A DNA stretch of 64,000 nucleotides from Prorocentrum cordatum (GCA_963575745.1 CAUYUJ010016470.1:140001-204000), one strand, 5' to 3'. Positions 43,681 through 55,847 are shown, counted from the stretch's first letter. Notes: generated from the sequence alone by a model not told the origin. Program-made: numbers and translations.

Positions 43681-43900
43681 GTTGGGGGCTCGTTGGGGGC
43701 TCCCAGACGGGCGAGCAGCGCTACCTGGCGCTCCCGCAGCTCAGCGATATGTGGCAGGCAAACATGACGCCATTCATCCTGCTGGCCTTGCGGCAGCACC
43801 CCTTCACCCCGCAAGTGGACGTAGTCCACGGGTCAGCCCTAGTCTCTTCTCTATGGCAGACGGAAGCGCGTGCGAAAAGGTCGTGCACTTTGCCCTCCCT
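43681..43900 (+). pseudogene. leader family 3 copy 2, junction hairpin, degenerate PPR unit
   Basis: Leader as at 40661, hairpin 43815-43829 (GTGGAC-GTA-GTCCAC), GGGTCAGCCCTAGTC, then CTCTATGGCAGACGGAAGCG and GCGTGCGAAAAGG, a decayed PPR A-helix. Confidence 0.5.
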
Positions 43901-46224
43901 GGAGGGTAATTTTTCGACACCCCTCACGCAGATCCTGGCCCCCGAGCGTCCCAAATCGAGCCCTCCCCCCAAAGACGCGCCGAAGTGGCCATCAGAGGCT
44001 CTAAGGAGCGTCCAAGAGGCCCCCTAGAGGCCCCCAACAAGGGCCAAGAGGCCCCCTAGAGGACCCCACCGAGGCTCTAGAGGCCTCCAAGAGCCTCCAA
44101 CAGTCCTCCGAAGCATGTCCCCAGAGGCCAAAATCCTGCATTGTTCCATGGTTTTGGAAGGAGTCTTGCCTGCTCACCTTCTCGGCTAGCCGACGCTCCA
44201 AGCCGGCCGAAGAGACCCACAAGACCGCCTCAGGACGGCTCAAGAGGCCTCCAAGCGCGTCCCCAGACGGCCCAGGGAGCCCCAAGACGGCCCAAGAGGC
44301 GCCCGAGACGGCCCCGGAGGACCCCAAGCCGGGCCCAAGAGGGGGCCAAAGAACGGGGAAATGACACTCCGAGCCCTGGCCCCAATACGCCCACACAAGG
44401 CCCCAAGACCCGCCAAAGAGGCCTCCAAGAGCCTCCAACAGTACTCCGAAGCATGCCCCCAGAGGCCAAAATCCTGAACTGTTCCATGGGTTTTGATGGA
44501 GTCTTGCCTGCTCACCTTCTCGGCTAGCCGACGCTCCAAGCCGGCCGAAGAGACCCACAAGACCGCCTCAGGACGGCCCACCAGGCCTCCAAGCGCGTCG
44601 CGAGACGGCCCAGCGAGCCCCAAGATGGCCTCTTGGCCAGGCCCAAGAGGGGGCCAGAGCACGGGGAAAAACCCTGACATTCCGAGCCCTGGGCCCCCAT
44701 ACGCCCACAGAAGGCCCCAAGACCCCCCCAATAGGCCTCCAAGAGCATCCAACAGTACTCCGAAGCATGCCCCCAGAGGCCCAAATCCTTAATGTTTCAA
44801 TGGTTTTTGAAGGAGTTTTGCCTTCTCGCCTTCTCGGCTAGCCGACGCTCCAAGCCCACAAAACCGCCCTTGCCTTCTCGCCTTCTCGGCTAGCCAACGC
44901 TCCAAGCCGGCCGAAGAGACCCACAAGACCGCCTCAGGACGGCCCAAGAGGCCTCCAAGCGCGCCCCCAGACGGCCCAGGGAGCCCCAAGATGGCCCAAG
45001 AGGCGCCCAAGCCGGCCCCAGAGGACCCCAAGCCAGGACCCCCAGAAAAGACAAAAATTGCCCCATTCGCTTTGGAAAACTTGCATTTTTGATATGGTCG
45101 CTCTTTTCGTCTTCACCGCGTCCGAGACGGCTATACAGGCCTTCCCGATCGCCCCAAGACGCCCCCAGAGCACCCCAGGAGGGACCCCAAACGGCTGTAC
45201 AGGCCCCCCACCTCGTCCCAAGACGCGCCCAGAGGCCGCCAAAGGGCCCCACACGACCTCGACGGCCCAGGACGCACCCAAGACAGCCCCAAGAGCAGCC
45301 AAGAATGGCCAACGGGACGGCTCCGAGAGGCTCCAGGGGGCGCCAAGACGGCTTCAGAGCACCCTTGGGAGCCCCAAGGCAGCCGCAGAGGACCCCAAGG
45401 CAGGTCAGGAGGCTCTTAAGACGGCCCAGGAGGGCTCCAGGAGAGCCCCAAGAGGCCCAAATCGTCCCATTCCTGACGGGAAACGCACATTTTCAATATA
45501 TTTTGCTTTTTCGTCCAATCGCAGCGTCCAGAAGGCTATACAGGCCCCCCAGGTCGTTCCAAGACGCGCCCAGACGCCCCCATGAGGGCGCCCAAGGGGC
45601 CACACACTGCCCCGGGACGGCTCCAGAGGCGCCCGAGACGGCCCAAGACGCACCCAAGACAGCCCCAAGAGCAGTTAATAGTGGCCCAAGACGGCTCCAC
45701 CGCCCCGTCTCCAAGACGGCTGTAGAGGCCCCCGCCGCCCCGTCTCCAAGTTGGACAGTCTCCAAGACGGTCTCTGGTCCGTCTGGGACGGCTCCAGAGG
45801 CGCCCGAGACGGCTCAAGAAACACCAAAGACAGCCCCAGTAGCGCCCAATATTGGCCCAAGATGGCCCCAAGATTGTCCCAAGATGGTCCGAGAGGCGCC
45901 CAAGACGGCCCCACATCGCCCCAAGACGGCCCAAGATGCACTCAAGACTGCCAAAGAGGGCTCCGAGAGACCCCACCCCCAGGAGGACGAAAAGAGGCCC
46001 CCAAGCGCCCCCCGAGAGGCCTTGGATGCTTCTCTCTTGGGGAGCGTCGAACTTCCAGCACCGTTTTGGAGGCTTCTTGGACCCTCTGGGAGCCATCTTT
46101 CCGCTATTTGGAGACGTCTTGGGGAGGTGCGCTCGAAAAGTCGATTCGTGTCCTCGCACTGGGGCCCTTCTTAGGGAGTTCCGTCTCGCCGCCCTCTTGC
46201 GGGCCTACTAGGCCGCGCCCACTG
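43901..46224. repeat. filler array, second copy of SD1
   Basis: Parallel to 12250-15520 with internal deletions: GGCCATTTTTCG-type start, CTTCTCGGCTAGCCGACGC cores near 44180, 44520, 44830 and 44890, GATATGGTCGC core at 45092, and the same reversed-orientation end. Confidence 0.88.
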
Positions 46225-46565
46225 GCCCCATTGTCACCACACTGCCAGATGAAATTATCATTCGGCCCCGGCGAAAAGCAGGTAAACTTCTCACGGCTAC
46301 CTGCCCCGCAGAAGCTTTGATGAACACAGACTGCGGCGTCAGAAACAGCTTCTGTCCACACCATGTCATGCCTACATGGGTGTGCTTCCACTGACACCGC
46401 CTTCACCACCGCGTTCCTGCCTTCAGGCCTGCTTGCCTGCATCCCTCGCCCACCTTCCCTCCAGCGGCCACCTCCTCCATCCACGCCGTCCCCTCCAACC
46501 TCCCCTTACCCGCGAGGCCCCAGAGACGCTCCACTTCCACGTCCACGCCAGGGCGGGCAAATTCC
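46225..46565 (+). repeat. leader family 4, copy 3
   Basis: Close match to 15525-15849, ending GGGCGGGCAAATTC. Confidence 0.75.
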
Positions 46566-46745
46566 GCGGCCGGAGGCCGCGGGTCAGCCCGAGTCAGCTA
46601 CAGCGCCGGGATCAGCGCGTGCGAAAAGGGCGGACAGTGGCAGCGGGCTCTGTCACTGCTGAGGGAAATGGAGGAGGCGAAGCTGGAGCCTAACATCATC
46701 TTCTTCTATACTACAGTACCGGAATCCGCGCGTGCGAAAAGAGGG
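46566..46745 (+). CDS. GC-form junction hairpin and one PPR repeat
   Basis: Hairpin 46566-46580 (GCGGCC-GGA-GGCCGC), GGGTCAGCCCGAGTC, then an intact repeat (SYSAGISACEKGGQWQ, LLREMEEAKLEPNII) too short to form a long open frame. It breaks at TATACTACAGTACCGG. This copy shows that the GC form of the hairpin can still precede an intact repeat. Confidence 0.5.
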
Positions 46746-48651
46746 CCTGGTGGCATCGGCCCGCCTCGGCCCGCTGCGGGCAGGCGCTCGGAGCCGCCTC
46801 GACAGCCTTAGGAGCGGCCGCGCTGGCGACAGGACGGCGGCTGGGGGACGCCCGCGACGGTCAGGACGGCCCCAGGAGATTCCCAGGGAGCGCTTCCAGA
46901 GGCTGAACGTGTCGCTTGTATATGGTTTTTGTTCACTGTTTCTAGCGTTCTCTCCTTTCCCGGCTGCGGACAGCCCCAAACCGCCCCAGACGGCTTCCAG
47001 GTGCTCCCGGATCGTCTCAGGGCGGCCCCACCCGCTCGAAAGCAGGCCCCCAGCTGCTCCAAGACAGGCCCCAGACGATCCCCCGCACGACACCCAGGGA
47101 CGCTCCAGAGTGCCATCGACAGCCCCAGCAGCGCCCAAAACGGCACAAACCAGCCCCAGGAAGCTCGAGAACGTCCTCGCAGAGCCCCCGGTTGGCCCAA
47201 GAGAGCCCTCGGACGGCCCAAACACTTCGAAAAGGCGTCCCCTTGAGATCCCACGGAGCGCTTGAAGAGGCTCCCCGCGACGATTTTACTGTTTCTTTCC
47301 ATTGTTTCGGGCGTTCTCCCTTTTCCGGCTTCGGAGCGCCGACGGTTCCCAGGGATCCCCAGATCGGTCCAAGCCGGCCCCACAGCCTAGCATGCAGGCT
47401 CCACGCCGGTCCAAGACGGCCTCGGGACGAGCCCCCACACGGCCCCAAGAGGCGCTTTAGAGGGCCCAAGATAGCCCCAGAAGAACCCCAGACGTCCTCG
47501 CAGGGCTTCCGGTTGGCGCAAGAGAGCCCTCATACGTCCCAACCACTCCGAAAACGACTCTCCAAGAGATCCCAGGCAGCGCTTTCAGAGGCTAAACGCG
47601 TCCATGTTGTATGATTGTGTGCACGGGCGTTCTCCCCTTTTCTGGCTTCGGGCCGCCCTAGACGGCTCCGAAGGGTTCCCCAGATCACCCAAGGTGGCCC
47701 GCTCGGGTTCTCTCGAGAGCATTCCTGGGAGTAAGAAAGAGCTACCGCGGTGTGCAAAAAGGTCCCTTGCATTACTTCCATGGGACCACCGCCCGCATGT
47801 ACTTGCGTACCTCGCTGGAGAACCGCACAAGCAAGTCGAGGACATGAGCGTTGGGGCTTTTGTCGAAGCCTCTCCGGCCGCCCATGAGGCCATCGGGGAC
47901 GCCAAAAACTCCAACAGGTCTCCGAGGGCACAACTACAGCACCCCAAAGGCCTCCAAGACGAATGTACTTGGGTAACTCTCTGGAGCACCTCGGCGGACG
48001 AACCTTCCCACACCGCCCCAGGACAGCCCCAAACGGGGCTCGCAAGCACCAGGCCCAGACGATCCCATATGATCCCCAGGGCCCCAGAGAGCCGCCCAGA
48101 GCGTTTCGAACCGCCCGAGATGGCTCCCAGGAGTTTCCAGATCGGCCCAAAGCGGAGCCACAGGCTCCCAGACGATCCTCAGGGCCCTCAGGAACGTTCG
48201 AAGGTGCCCAAGACAGGCACAGAAACTTCCGAAACGGCTCAAGCCGGCCCCAAAATGCTCTAGGGTGTGCCCGCAGGGCTACAATATTGTCCCAGAGAGC
48301 CCTCCGACACGGCCTCAGGGACCACTATGACATTCCAGGACCGCGGGGCCCCAGGATGGCCCAAGACAGCTTCCAGACTGCCCAAATACTCCGAAACACG
48401 CTCCCCTAGAGATTCTCTAACCCCACGAACGCCACGGGATACGCTTCCCATACGGCCTGAGTGCTCCGACGGTCTCACCCTTCGGCTCATGGGAAGCACC
48501 ACGCTCGACCCACGTGTCGAAGGGCTCCGCGTTGCCTGAGTTCCCTTCCGCGGGTTCCAAAATTCTTTGTGAGGCTCGCCGACATTACTGCGGATTGCGG
48601 ACTTCTTCATGAGGCTCGCCGACGTGGAGCACGAAGACTCCAGGAGCCATC
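46746..48651. repeat. diverged filler with three AT-richer cores
   Basis: Filler words are more diverged here (CCAGACGG, CCCCAGA). Cores near 46915, 47285 and 47610 (TTTTTGTTCACTGTTTC, TTTTACTGTTTC) are each followed by CGTTCTC and CCTTTTC. A less repetitive island lies at 47725-48000. Confidence 0.6.
47725..48000 (+). other. unique island, possible exon, unidentified
   Basis: Free of filler words. One plus frame reads like ordinary protein (HVLAYLAGEPHKQVEDMSVG, then GAFVEASPAAHEAIGDAKN). No family recognised. The antisense frame is also open. Confidence 0.2.
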
Positions 48652-48926
48652 GTCGACGTCGTCGTCGTCGTCGTCGCCGCGAGGCTCCTTGGTAGTTCAT
48701 TGCTGTTCTTGTTGGCGTTTTCCGTCATCCGGCGAGCATGACATCACCAGCCAGCGGGCGAACGTTCTCCTTCTCCCTCCCTTCCTCAGGACACCGTGGT
48801 TCTACGACTTCGCCAGCTCAGGTCAGCGTGGCTTCAATCCACAGGTTCAGCAAACCGTAGATTTAATCCACGGGTGCACACTAGTCTATATTATATGGCC
48901 GGAGGAACCGCGTGCCGGAAGGAAAA
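48652..48926 (+). pseudogene. short (GTC)n, unique stretch, diverged hairpin and PPR remnant
   Basis: GTC at 48652-48682. 48857-48871 is a diverged junction hairpin (GTAGAT-TTA-ATCCAC, one mismatch) followed by GGGTGCACACTAGTC and a PPR remnant (ACCGCGTGCCGGAAGG). Confidence 0.4.
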
Positions 48927-51514
48927 AGGGCCAAATGCCGTGAAACGGCTCCGAGACGCTCCGGAGGCCGCCCCGACGGCCCAAAGACGGCTCCGAGCCG
49001 CTCCAAGACGGCTCCGACCCGCTCACGAGGCCCCGAAGGCGGCCCAAGAGGGCCCCGAGACGCGCAATGATCCGGCCAAGACGCTCGAGATTGGCCCCAG
49101 ACGGCCCAAGAGCTCCCCAAGACGGCCCAACCGGCCCCCCAAGAGACCTCCCAAGAGAGCCCCGAGAGGCCCAAACCGTAAATTTTCATTGTTTTTTTTC
49201 CGAGGTTTTTGTTTCCTCGCTTTCTCGGCTTCCCGACGCTCCGAAACCCCTCCAGAGGCATCCAAGACCGCTCCAAGACGGTCCAAGAGGGCCCAAAGAC
49301 GGTCCAAGGCGGCCCCAGGACGGCCCCAGAGGCGCCCAAGACAGGCCAACGGGACCCCAAGATGGCCCGAAGAGCGGCCCAAGATGGCTCCAAGACGGCC
49401 CGAGGACCGCCCAAGAAGGCCCTAGGGGGCCCCAAGACAGCCCAAGGGGCGCGATAGACGAGCCCAGAGAGGCCCAAGAGGCCCCCAGGAGCCCAAAAGA
49501 GGTCCCCAAACGGCCCCAGAGCTCCCCAAGACGGCCCAACAGGCCTCCCAAGAGGCCTCCCAAGAGAGCCCCGAGAGGCCAAAATCGTTGTTTTTCATTT
49601 GTTTTTTTCCGAGGTTTTTTGCTTCCTCGCTTTTTCGGCTTCCCGACGCTCCGACACCCCCCCGGAGGCATCCAAGACCGCTTCAAGACGGTCCACGAGG
49701 TCCCCCAGAGGACCCCCAGACGGTCCAAGAGGGCCCCAAGACGGTCCAAGGCGGCCCCAGGACGGCCCCAGAGGCGCCCAAGACAGGCCAACGGGACCCC
49801 AAGATGGCCCGAAGAGCGGCCAAAGATTGCTCCAAGACGGCCCGAGGACCGCCCAAGAAGGCCCTCTGGGGCCCCACGACAGCCCAAGGGGCGCGATAGA
49901 CGAGCCCAGAGAGGCCCACGAGGCCCCCAGGAGCCCAAAAGAAGTCCCCAAACCAAGACGGCCCAACAGGCCCCCCAAGAGGCCTCCCAAGAGAGCCCCG
50001 AGAGGCCAAAATCGTTGTTTTTCATTTGTGTTTTTTCCGAAGTTTTTTGCTTCCTCGCTTTCTCGGCTTCCCGACGCTCCGACACCCCTCCAGAGGCATC
50101 CAAGACCGCTCCAAGACGGTCCACGAGGTCCCCCAGAGGACCCCCAGACGGTCCAAGAGGGCCTCAAGACGGTCCAAGGCGGCCCCAGGACGGCCCCAGA
50201 GGCGCCCAAGACAGGCCAACGGGACCCCAAGATGGCCCGAAGAGCGGCCCAAGATGGCTCCAAGACGGCCCGAGGACCGCCCAAGAAGGCCCTCGGGGGC
50301 CCCACGACAGCCCAAGGGGCGCGATAGACGAGCCCAGAGAGGCTCACGAGGCCCCCAGGAGCCCAAAGAGGTTCCCCAGAGGTGCCACGGGGGCGGACGA
50401 GGGGACCGCCTCAGGAGGTTTTGGACGGTTTTGGGTATCAAAATCATGCGCTTCACGACGGTTTTGGAAGGATTTTGGCCTTCTCGCCTTTTCCGCTTGC
50501 CGACGCTCGAAGACGGCCCAAGAGGCCTCCAAGAGCGCACCAGAACGGCCCAAGAGGTTTCCAAGAGCGCCCCAAGACAGCCCAAGAGGGCCCCAAGACG
50601 ACCCAAGAGACGCTCAAGACGACCCACGAGGGCCCGAAGACAGGCCCAAGAGGGGGCCAAGAGGGGGACTACGGACCGAAAATCCGAGCATTCCGCCCCA
50701 AGAGGGCGCCAGGAGGCCCAAACAGGCCCCCAAGAGGCCCCAAGAAGCCGCCAAGAATCCCCCAAAGAGGCCCCAGGAGGCTCCCAAGGAGCCCAGACGA
50801 GGCCCCAACAGAGGCCCCACCAGCTTCCAAAATGGCCCCAAAGAGGCCTCGAGCCCGCTTCCGAGCTTCCTCGCCGCGAGGGTGCCAACACGGCCCCAGA
50901 CGGGCACAGGATGGCCCAAGGCGCGCTCAAGACGGCCCAAGACGATTCCAAGACGGTCCCAGGAGGGTGCGCCCAGGACGGCCCAAGGACGCGCCCGGTC
51001 GGGGCCTCAAGACGGGCCAAGATGGCAAGAGAGCCCCAGCTGGCAAAAATTGTTAATTTTCCATTGTTTATTGTTACGCTCTTTGCGTTTCCCGCCGTTT
51101 CGGCGGTCCCATGCACCAAGAGGCCCCAGAAAGTCCCAGGAGGGTACGAGGAAACGACCAGGAAGGCCCCAAGACGGGCCAAGACGGACCCAGCACAACC
51201 CAAGGCGCGCTGCGACGGCTCAAGACGGCTCCAAGACAGCCCCAAGAGGGTGCCAACACGGCCCCTGCTGGGCCCAGGACGGCCCAAGGAGGCGCACAGG
51301 AGGGGCCCAAGACGACTCCAAGGCGGCCCCCTCACGGCCCCAGACGGCTCCAAGACAGCCCCACGAGGACCCCGATGGGCCCAGGACGGCCTACGACGGC
51401 CCATGAGGGGCCCTCGACGAACCAAGACGGCCCCATCGCGGCACACGGCGCCCTCAAGACGGGCCTGGACGGCTCCAAGACGGCCTTTTGAGGGAGCCAA
51501 CGCGGCCCCACACC
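48927..51514. repeat. filler array with three ~415-bp tandem units
   Basis: Units at about 49080-49500, 49500-49930 and 49930-50390 have cores at 49180, 49588 and 50010 (TTTTCATT...TTTTTTCCGAGG, CTTTCTCGGCTTCCCGACGC). Further filler follows with cores near 50450 and 51050. Frames of up to 779 codons are open here on the plus strand and up to 541 on the minus strand; all are compositional. Confidence 0.85.
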
Positions 51515-52010
51515 CTTCGGGCGCACACTTGGGGGGGCTGGGAGCTTGCGACAAGTCTCCCACATTCATTGTCCTGCCCCATTCTGTTCGCCTGGAGGCC
51601 TCCTCCAACCCTGTGGGCGAACAAGAGGAAACCCAGCGGGCCGCCAACCCTGGGGCCCGTGGGCCCCGCGCCGCTTGGGCAGAAGACGAACGCCGGGTCT
51701 GACAGGCCAGCTACCGCCCCCCTTTGCCCGATATGCTGTGCCATTCTGTTCCCCCAGGGGCCTTGGCAAACTCTTCGGGCCAAGCAGACCGGACCCCTGG
51801 GACAGCAGCCAATTGATATGACCCTGGGACCTCTCCGCATTCTTCGGACGAGCACCTGGGGGGCCCAGGAGATTCGGACAAGTCTTCCCCATTCCTTGCC
51901 CTGTCCCGTTCTGTTCGCCCGAAGGCCTCCACAGACCCTCTGGGCGAACAGAATGGGACATGGCGAACAAACCCTCCCGTTGGCGGTGATGCGACTGGAT
52001 CGCACCATCA
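51515..52010. repeat. three ~165-bp hairpin-bearing tandem units
   Basis: The best hairpin is 51902-51960: TGTCCCGTTCTGTTCGCCC against GGGCGAACAGAATGGGACA, 18 of 19 paired, 21-nt loop. Related hairpins are near 51580-51626 and 51740-51790. Confidence 0.75.
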
Positions 52011-52218
52011 AGGCGCGCCCGGAGGTGATGGCCGACCCAACAGCGGTTTCTCTAAAGATTTTACAGAATTTCAAATTTTCTTGAAGCTCTCTTGGGCCCT
52101 CCCTGTAGATCCTTGCGAGCCTCCCCGGCGCTTTCGGTGGCTTTCCCCGATGGCCTCCCGAGCCCTTCCCCGAGCGCTCCTGAGACGCCTCAGATGGGCT
52201 TCGACTTCGACGCACATC
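52011..52218. other. no gene recognised
   Basis: Short spacer of ordinary composition. Confidence 0.4.
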
Positions 52219-52749
52219 CCCGAGAGACTTCGAAACTGTCCTCAATAGGAGGGGGGTGAACGAGCAGTGCGCTGGGCCAAGCTGCTGGAGCGCTGCAAGA
52301 GCTCGGACACGAAGGCGCGGTCTCGCTGCCGCCGCCCGAGCCGCCGCCGTGTTTGTAGATTTTCGGTACAATCTGCGCCGTTCCTCCGAGAACCATTCCA
52401 GAAAGATGTCGTGGACGGAGTCCACGGGTCAGCCCTAGTCAGCTACAACGCTGGGATCAGCGCGTGCGAGAAGGGCGAGCAGTGGCAGCGGGCCCTGGCG
52501 CTGCTGAGCGAGATGCGGGAGGCGAAGCTGGAGCCCGACGTCATCAGCTACAACGTTGGGATCAGCGTGTGCGAGAAGGGTGGGCAGTGGCAACAGGCGC
52601 TGAGCATGCTCAGAACCATGCGTTTGAGAAAGTTGGACGTTGACTTCGTGGTCTACGGAACTGCAGCCAGCATGTGCGAGCAAGGCGGGCAAGGGAGCCA
52701 AGCGCTGTCTGTATTCAAAGAGGTGTGTGACCTTGTTGCAGGGGAATGA
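52219..52749 (+). CDS. leader family 1 and PPR protein segment with diverged repeats, ending in a stop
   Basis: Leader 52219-52410 (CTCAATAGGAGGGGGGTGAAC to CATTCCAGAAAGATGTC) also occurs at 54908-55115. It is open in the same frame from at least 52267. Hairpin 52411-52425. Then one standard repeat, one changed repeat (SYNVGISVCEKGGQWQQALSM) and a clearly diverged one (VVYGTAASMCEQGGQGSQAL), ending at TGA 52747-52749. Because the repeats differ and there is a stop, this is the best candidate for the 3' end of a real PPR gene. Residues 5/35 of the first two are N/D. PPR proteins usually act on organelle RNA, but no transit peptide can be assigned. Confidence 0.6.
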
Positions 52750-52915
52750 TACAATACATGTCGAGCACGATCCAGTTGGTTCAGTTGCAACGCTGGGGCA
52801 AGCGCGTGGAGATAGGCGAGCAGTGGCCGATGGCTTTGTCGCTGCTGAGCGAGATCCGGGAGGCTAAGCTGGAGCCCGATGCTATCATCATCCCCTCAAT
52901 TCTGGGGCAAGTGCG
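52750..52915 (+). pseudogene. frameshifted additional PPR repeat
   Basis: In another frame: EIGEQWPMALSLLSEIREAKL then EPDAI. The A-helix is decayed (QLQRWGKRV). It continues the PPR array beyond the stop at 52749. Confidence 0.5.
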
Positions 52916-53675
52916 TGGGCCAATCGCTTTCTCGGCCTCCAGCGGTGTCGGCACTGCCTCGGGGTCCCTGTGGGCTCTTGGTCCCCAAGACGTCGCAGAG
53001 ACTGCCTTCGATAATGTCCGAGATGGCCAGAATTTGCTCCGACAGCCGCTGGACAGGGCCCCCGAGAGATCTCAAGCGTTTCCAAGAAGCCTCCAAAAGG
53101 TCCCTAGACGCCCCAAGAGGCCTTGCAGGAATTGTCCAGAAGACCACGGGAACTTCAAAACTTTTCAACACCCAACGGAAGATGTAGACGCCCAAGATGG
53201 CCTCCAGACGGCCCACGAGGCGCCCAAATTGCTCCAAGCAGGCTCCAAGAAGAGCCCCGAGAGAGCCCGAACGAGGAAAAATGTCCCAAATCCTTCAGGA
53301 AAATGTTTATTTTGGCAGTTCCCGTGCTTTTCGTCTTCAAAGCGCCCAAGACGACGAGATCGCCACAAAAGGGTCCAGGAGGCTCCTGGGAGGGCCCCAA
53401 GACGGCCCAAGGCGGTCCCAGGACGGCTCCTGAGGCGCCCATGACGGCCCAAGAGGCTCCCATGACAGCCCCAAGAGGGGCCAATGAAGACCCAAGAGAG
53501 CCCCAAGGCGGTCCGAGGACAGCCCTGGAGCCGCCCAAGACGGTCCCAGACGGCCCCAAGACGGACCGGGGCACCCAAGACGGCCCAAGAGGGCCCCAAG
53601 AGGCTCCCAGGAGGCCGCCAGACGGCCCAACAGGGCCCCAAGAGGTTCTTACAAGGCGGAACAGAAGCCCTGGGG
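52916..53675. repeat. filler block
   Basis: CCAAGACGGCC words, core near 53310 (AATGTTTATTTTGGCAG). No gene. Confidence 0.75.
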
Positions 53676-54400
53676 CGCGGCCACACCCACGGAAATAAAC
53701 CCCGACTTCGAGGTTTATTTTCCTCCCTTGGGCGGAGCAATCGACCCTTGCCCATGACGTTCGTCGACTCGCCACGTCCACAGAATGCCAGTACCTACTT
53801 CGAAGTCTTCCCCCCAGGCTCCAGATGGGGCGCAGACGTCTCGCCCGGATCGTTCGTGATTCAACGACGCCCACCGAAAATACTCCGTAACCTCGGAGGC
53901 CATTCTCCATGGTCCCGCGGTCGGCCCCAAAAAGGAACCCAAGACCACTCTTCCGCCCTCCACGTCGACGGAAAATAAACACCACGCTCGGATTTGTTCT
54001 CTGAGGTCCCAGGTGGGCAAAAGGGTTCTGGAGAGACGCCTTTCGTCAACCTGCGCTCTGGCGCTTACTCTGGAGTTCTGGGTTTCGTTTCTTCGGTGTT
54101 CCGTCTTTACCCTCCCAATGCATGACCCGGGGTGCGGCCACACCAACGGAAAATAAACCCAGACTTGTAGGTTTCTTTTCCGACGCCCCAGGGCAGAGCA
54201 ATCAACCCTCGCCCAGGACGTTCGTTGGTTCGTCACGTCCACGGAATGCGAGTACCAACTCTGAAGGTTTCCCCTCAGGCTCCGGATGGGGCGCAGACGT
54301 CTCGCACGGATCGTTCGTGGATCGACGACGCCCACGAAAAAGACTCCGTAACGCCGACGGAAAATAAACAACACGCTCGAGGTTTATTCTCCGAGGTCCC
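53676..54400. repeat. two ~450-bp units with GGAAAATAAAC hairpins
   Basis: The unit starts GCGGCCACACC (53677 and 54131). The word GGAAAATAAAC or close relatives occurs at 53695, 53970, 54148 and 54358, usually paired with GGTTTATTTTCC or GTTTATTCTCC about 25 bp later. Example: 54358-54392, arms 10 of 11 paired. Confidence 0.7.
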
Positions 54401-54907
54401 AGGTGAGCTCCAGGGTTCTGGCGAGACGCAGACGGAGTCCACGGGCCCCGCGCGCTCCCGGGCGGCCCCGAGGCGCTGCACGGCGGCCTCGGAGGGCCTC
54501 CCCACGCAGGCTCGAGAGCCCCAGACGGCCCCAAGGGGGCTCCGAGAGAGAGCGCCCCGACGGCCCGAGCGGACCCCCAGCGAGCCCCAGGACGGCCCAG
54601 GAGTGCCTCCCCGGCGCTCCCGGTGGCCGTCCCCGAGGGCCTCCCGAGCCCATCGCTGGGCGCTCCTAGGGCGCCTCAATTGGGCTTCGACTTTGGCGTA
54701 CTTTATTGTGAATTTAATTGGTTTTAGGGTTTAAACAAATGGTCGCAGCCACGCAGAGGGCGTGCGTAGCGACGCCCCAAAAGCTCGGTCTCCAGTACTT
54801 CTACGTGGCAGCGCCCCCGCAGGCACGCAGAGGGCACGCGTGGCGACGGGGGCGTCGCCACGCAGAGCTTCTAAAGACGAAACATGTTGAAAACCAATTG
54901 TTTCCAC
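54401..54907. other. unique stretch, no gene recognised
   Basis: Contains a perfect hairpin at 54840-54861 (GTGGCGACG-GGGG-CGTCGCCAC) and two direct CACGCAGAGGGC words (54752, 54825). The AT-richer 54690-54735 has TTTTAGGGTTTAAAC. Confidence 0.5.
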
Positions 54908-55516
54908 TACTAAAGTACATCCCCGAGGGACTTCAAAACTGCCCTCAATAGGAGGGGGGCGAACGAGCAGTGCGCCGGGGCCGAGCTGCAGGAGCGCCGG
55001 CAGGAGCTTGGACACGAAGGCGCGGCCTCGCTGCCAGCGCCCCGGCCGCCGCCGTGCCTGCAGGTTCTCGGCAGTACCTCCGCCGTTTCTCCGATAACCA
55101 TTCCAGGAAGATGTCGTGGCCGGAGGCCGCGGGTCAGCCCTAGTCTTCTCTACAATGCTGGGATCAGTGCGTGCGAGAAGGGCGAGCAGTGGCAGTCCGC
55201 CGTGGCGCTGCTGAGCGAGATGCGGGAGGCGAAGCTGGAGCCCAATGTCATCAGCTACAGCGCTGGGATCAGTGCTTGCGAGAAGGGCGAGCAGTGGCAG
55301 CGGGCGCTGGCGCTGCTGAGCGAGATGTGGGAGGCGAAGCTGGAGCCCAACGTCATCAGCTACAGCGCTGGGATCACCGCGTGCGCGAAGGGCGAGCAGT
55401 GGCAGCGGGCGCTGGCGCTGCTGAGCGAGATGTGGGAGTCGAAGCTGGAGCCCCACGCAGCCTGCTACAGTCCTGCGATCAGCGCTCTGCTGCGTAGAGA
55501 CGATACGACAAGCTAG
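54908..55516 (+). CDS. leader family 1 copy 2 and three PPR repeats, ending in a stop
   Basis: Leader 54908-55115 parallels 52219-52410. Hairpin 55116-55130 is intermediate (GTGGCC-GGA-GGCCGC with one G-T pair). Three repeats follow from about 55149, the third slightly changed (ITACAKGEQWQ). A terminal half repeat (ACYSPAISALLRRDD) ends at TAG 55514-55516. The leader is not in frame with the repeats here. Residue pairs 5/35 are N-N, S-N, S-H. Confidence 0.55.
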
Positions 55517-55705
55517 TGAGCTACGACACTGGGGAACAGCGCGTGAGTGAAAGGTGGGCAGTGGCAGCGGGCTCTGGCGCTGTTGGGCGAGATGTCGGAG
55601 GCGGTGTTGAGACTATGACGTTATCAGAACTACAGTGCTGGTATCAGCGGGTGCAAGTAAGGACGAGCAGTGGCAGCCGGCGCTGGCGCTGCTCAGCGCC
55701 GCCCG
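55517..55705 (+). pseudogene. two decayed PPR repeats
   Basis: Words GAGCTACGACACTGGGG, GCAGTGGCAGCGGGC, then CAGAACTACAGTGCTGG and GAGCAGTGGCAGCCGGC, with frameshifts. Confidence 0.6.
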
Positions 55706-55756
55706 CCGCCAGCGACGCGCGCAGACAGCAGCTTGACCTCGGCCACCCGGAGGGGC

Positions 55757-55847
<91 letters not shown>

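Noticed and set aside
28354-55130. Junction hairpin as part of a hammerhead ribozyme (CTGATG precedes some copies)
   Set aside because: The GAAA and cleavage-site core is missing, and most copies lack the CTGATG word.
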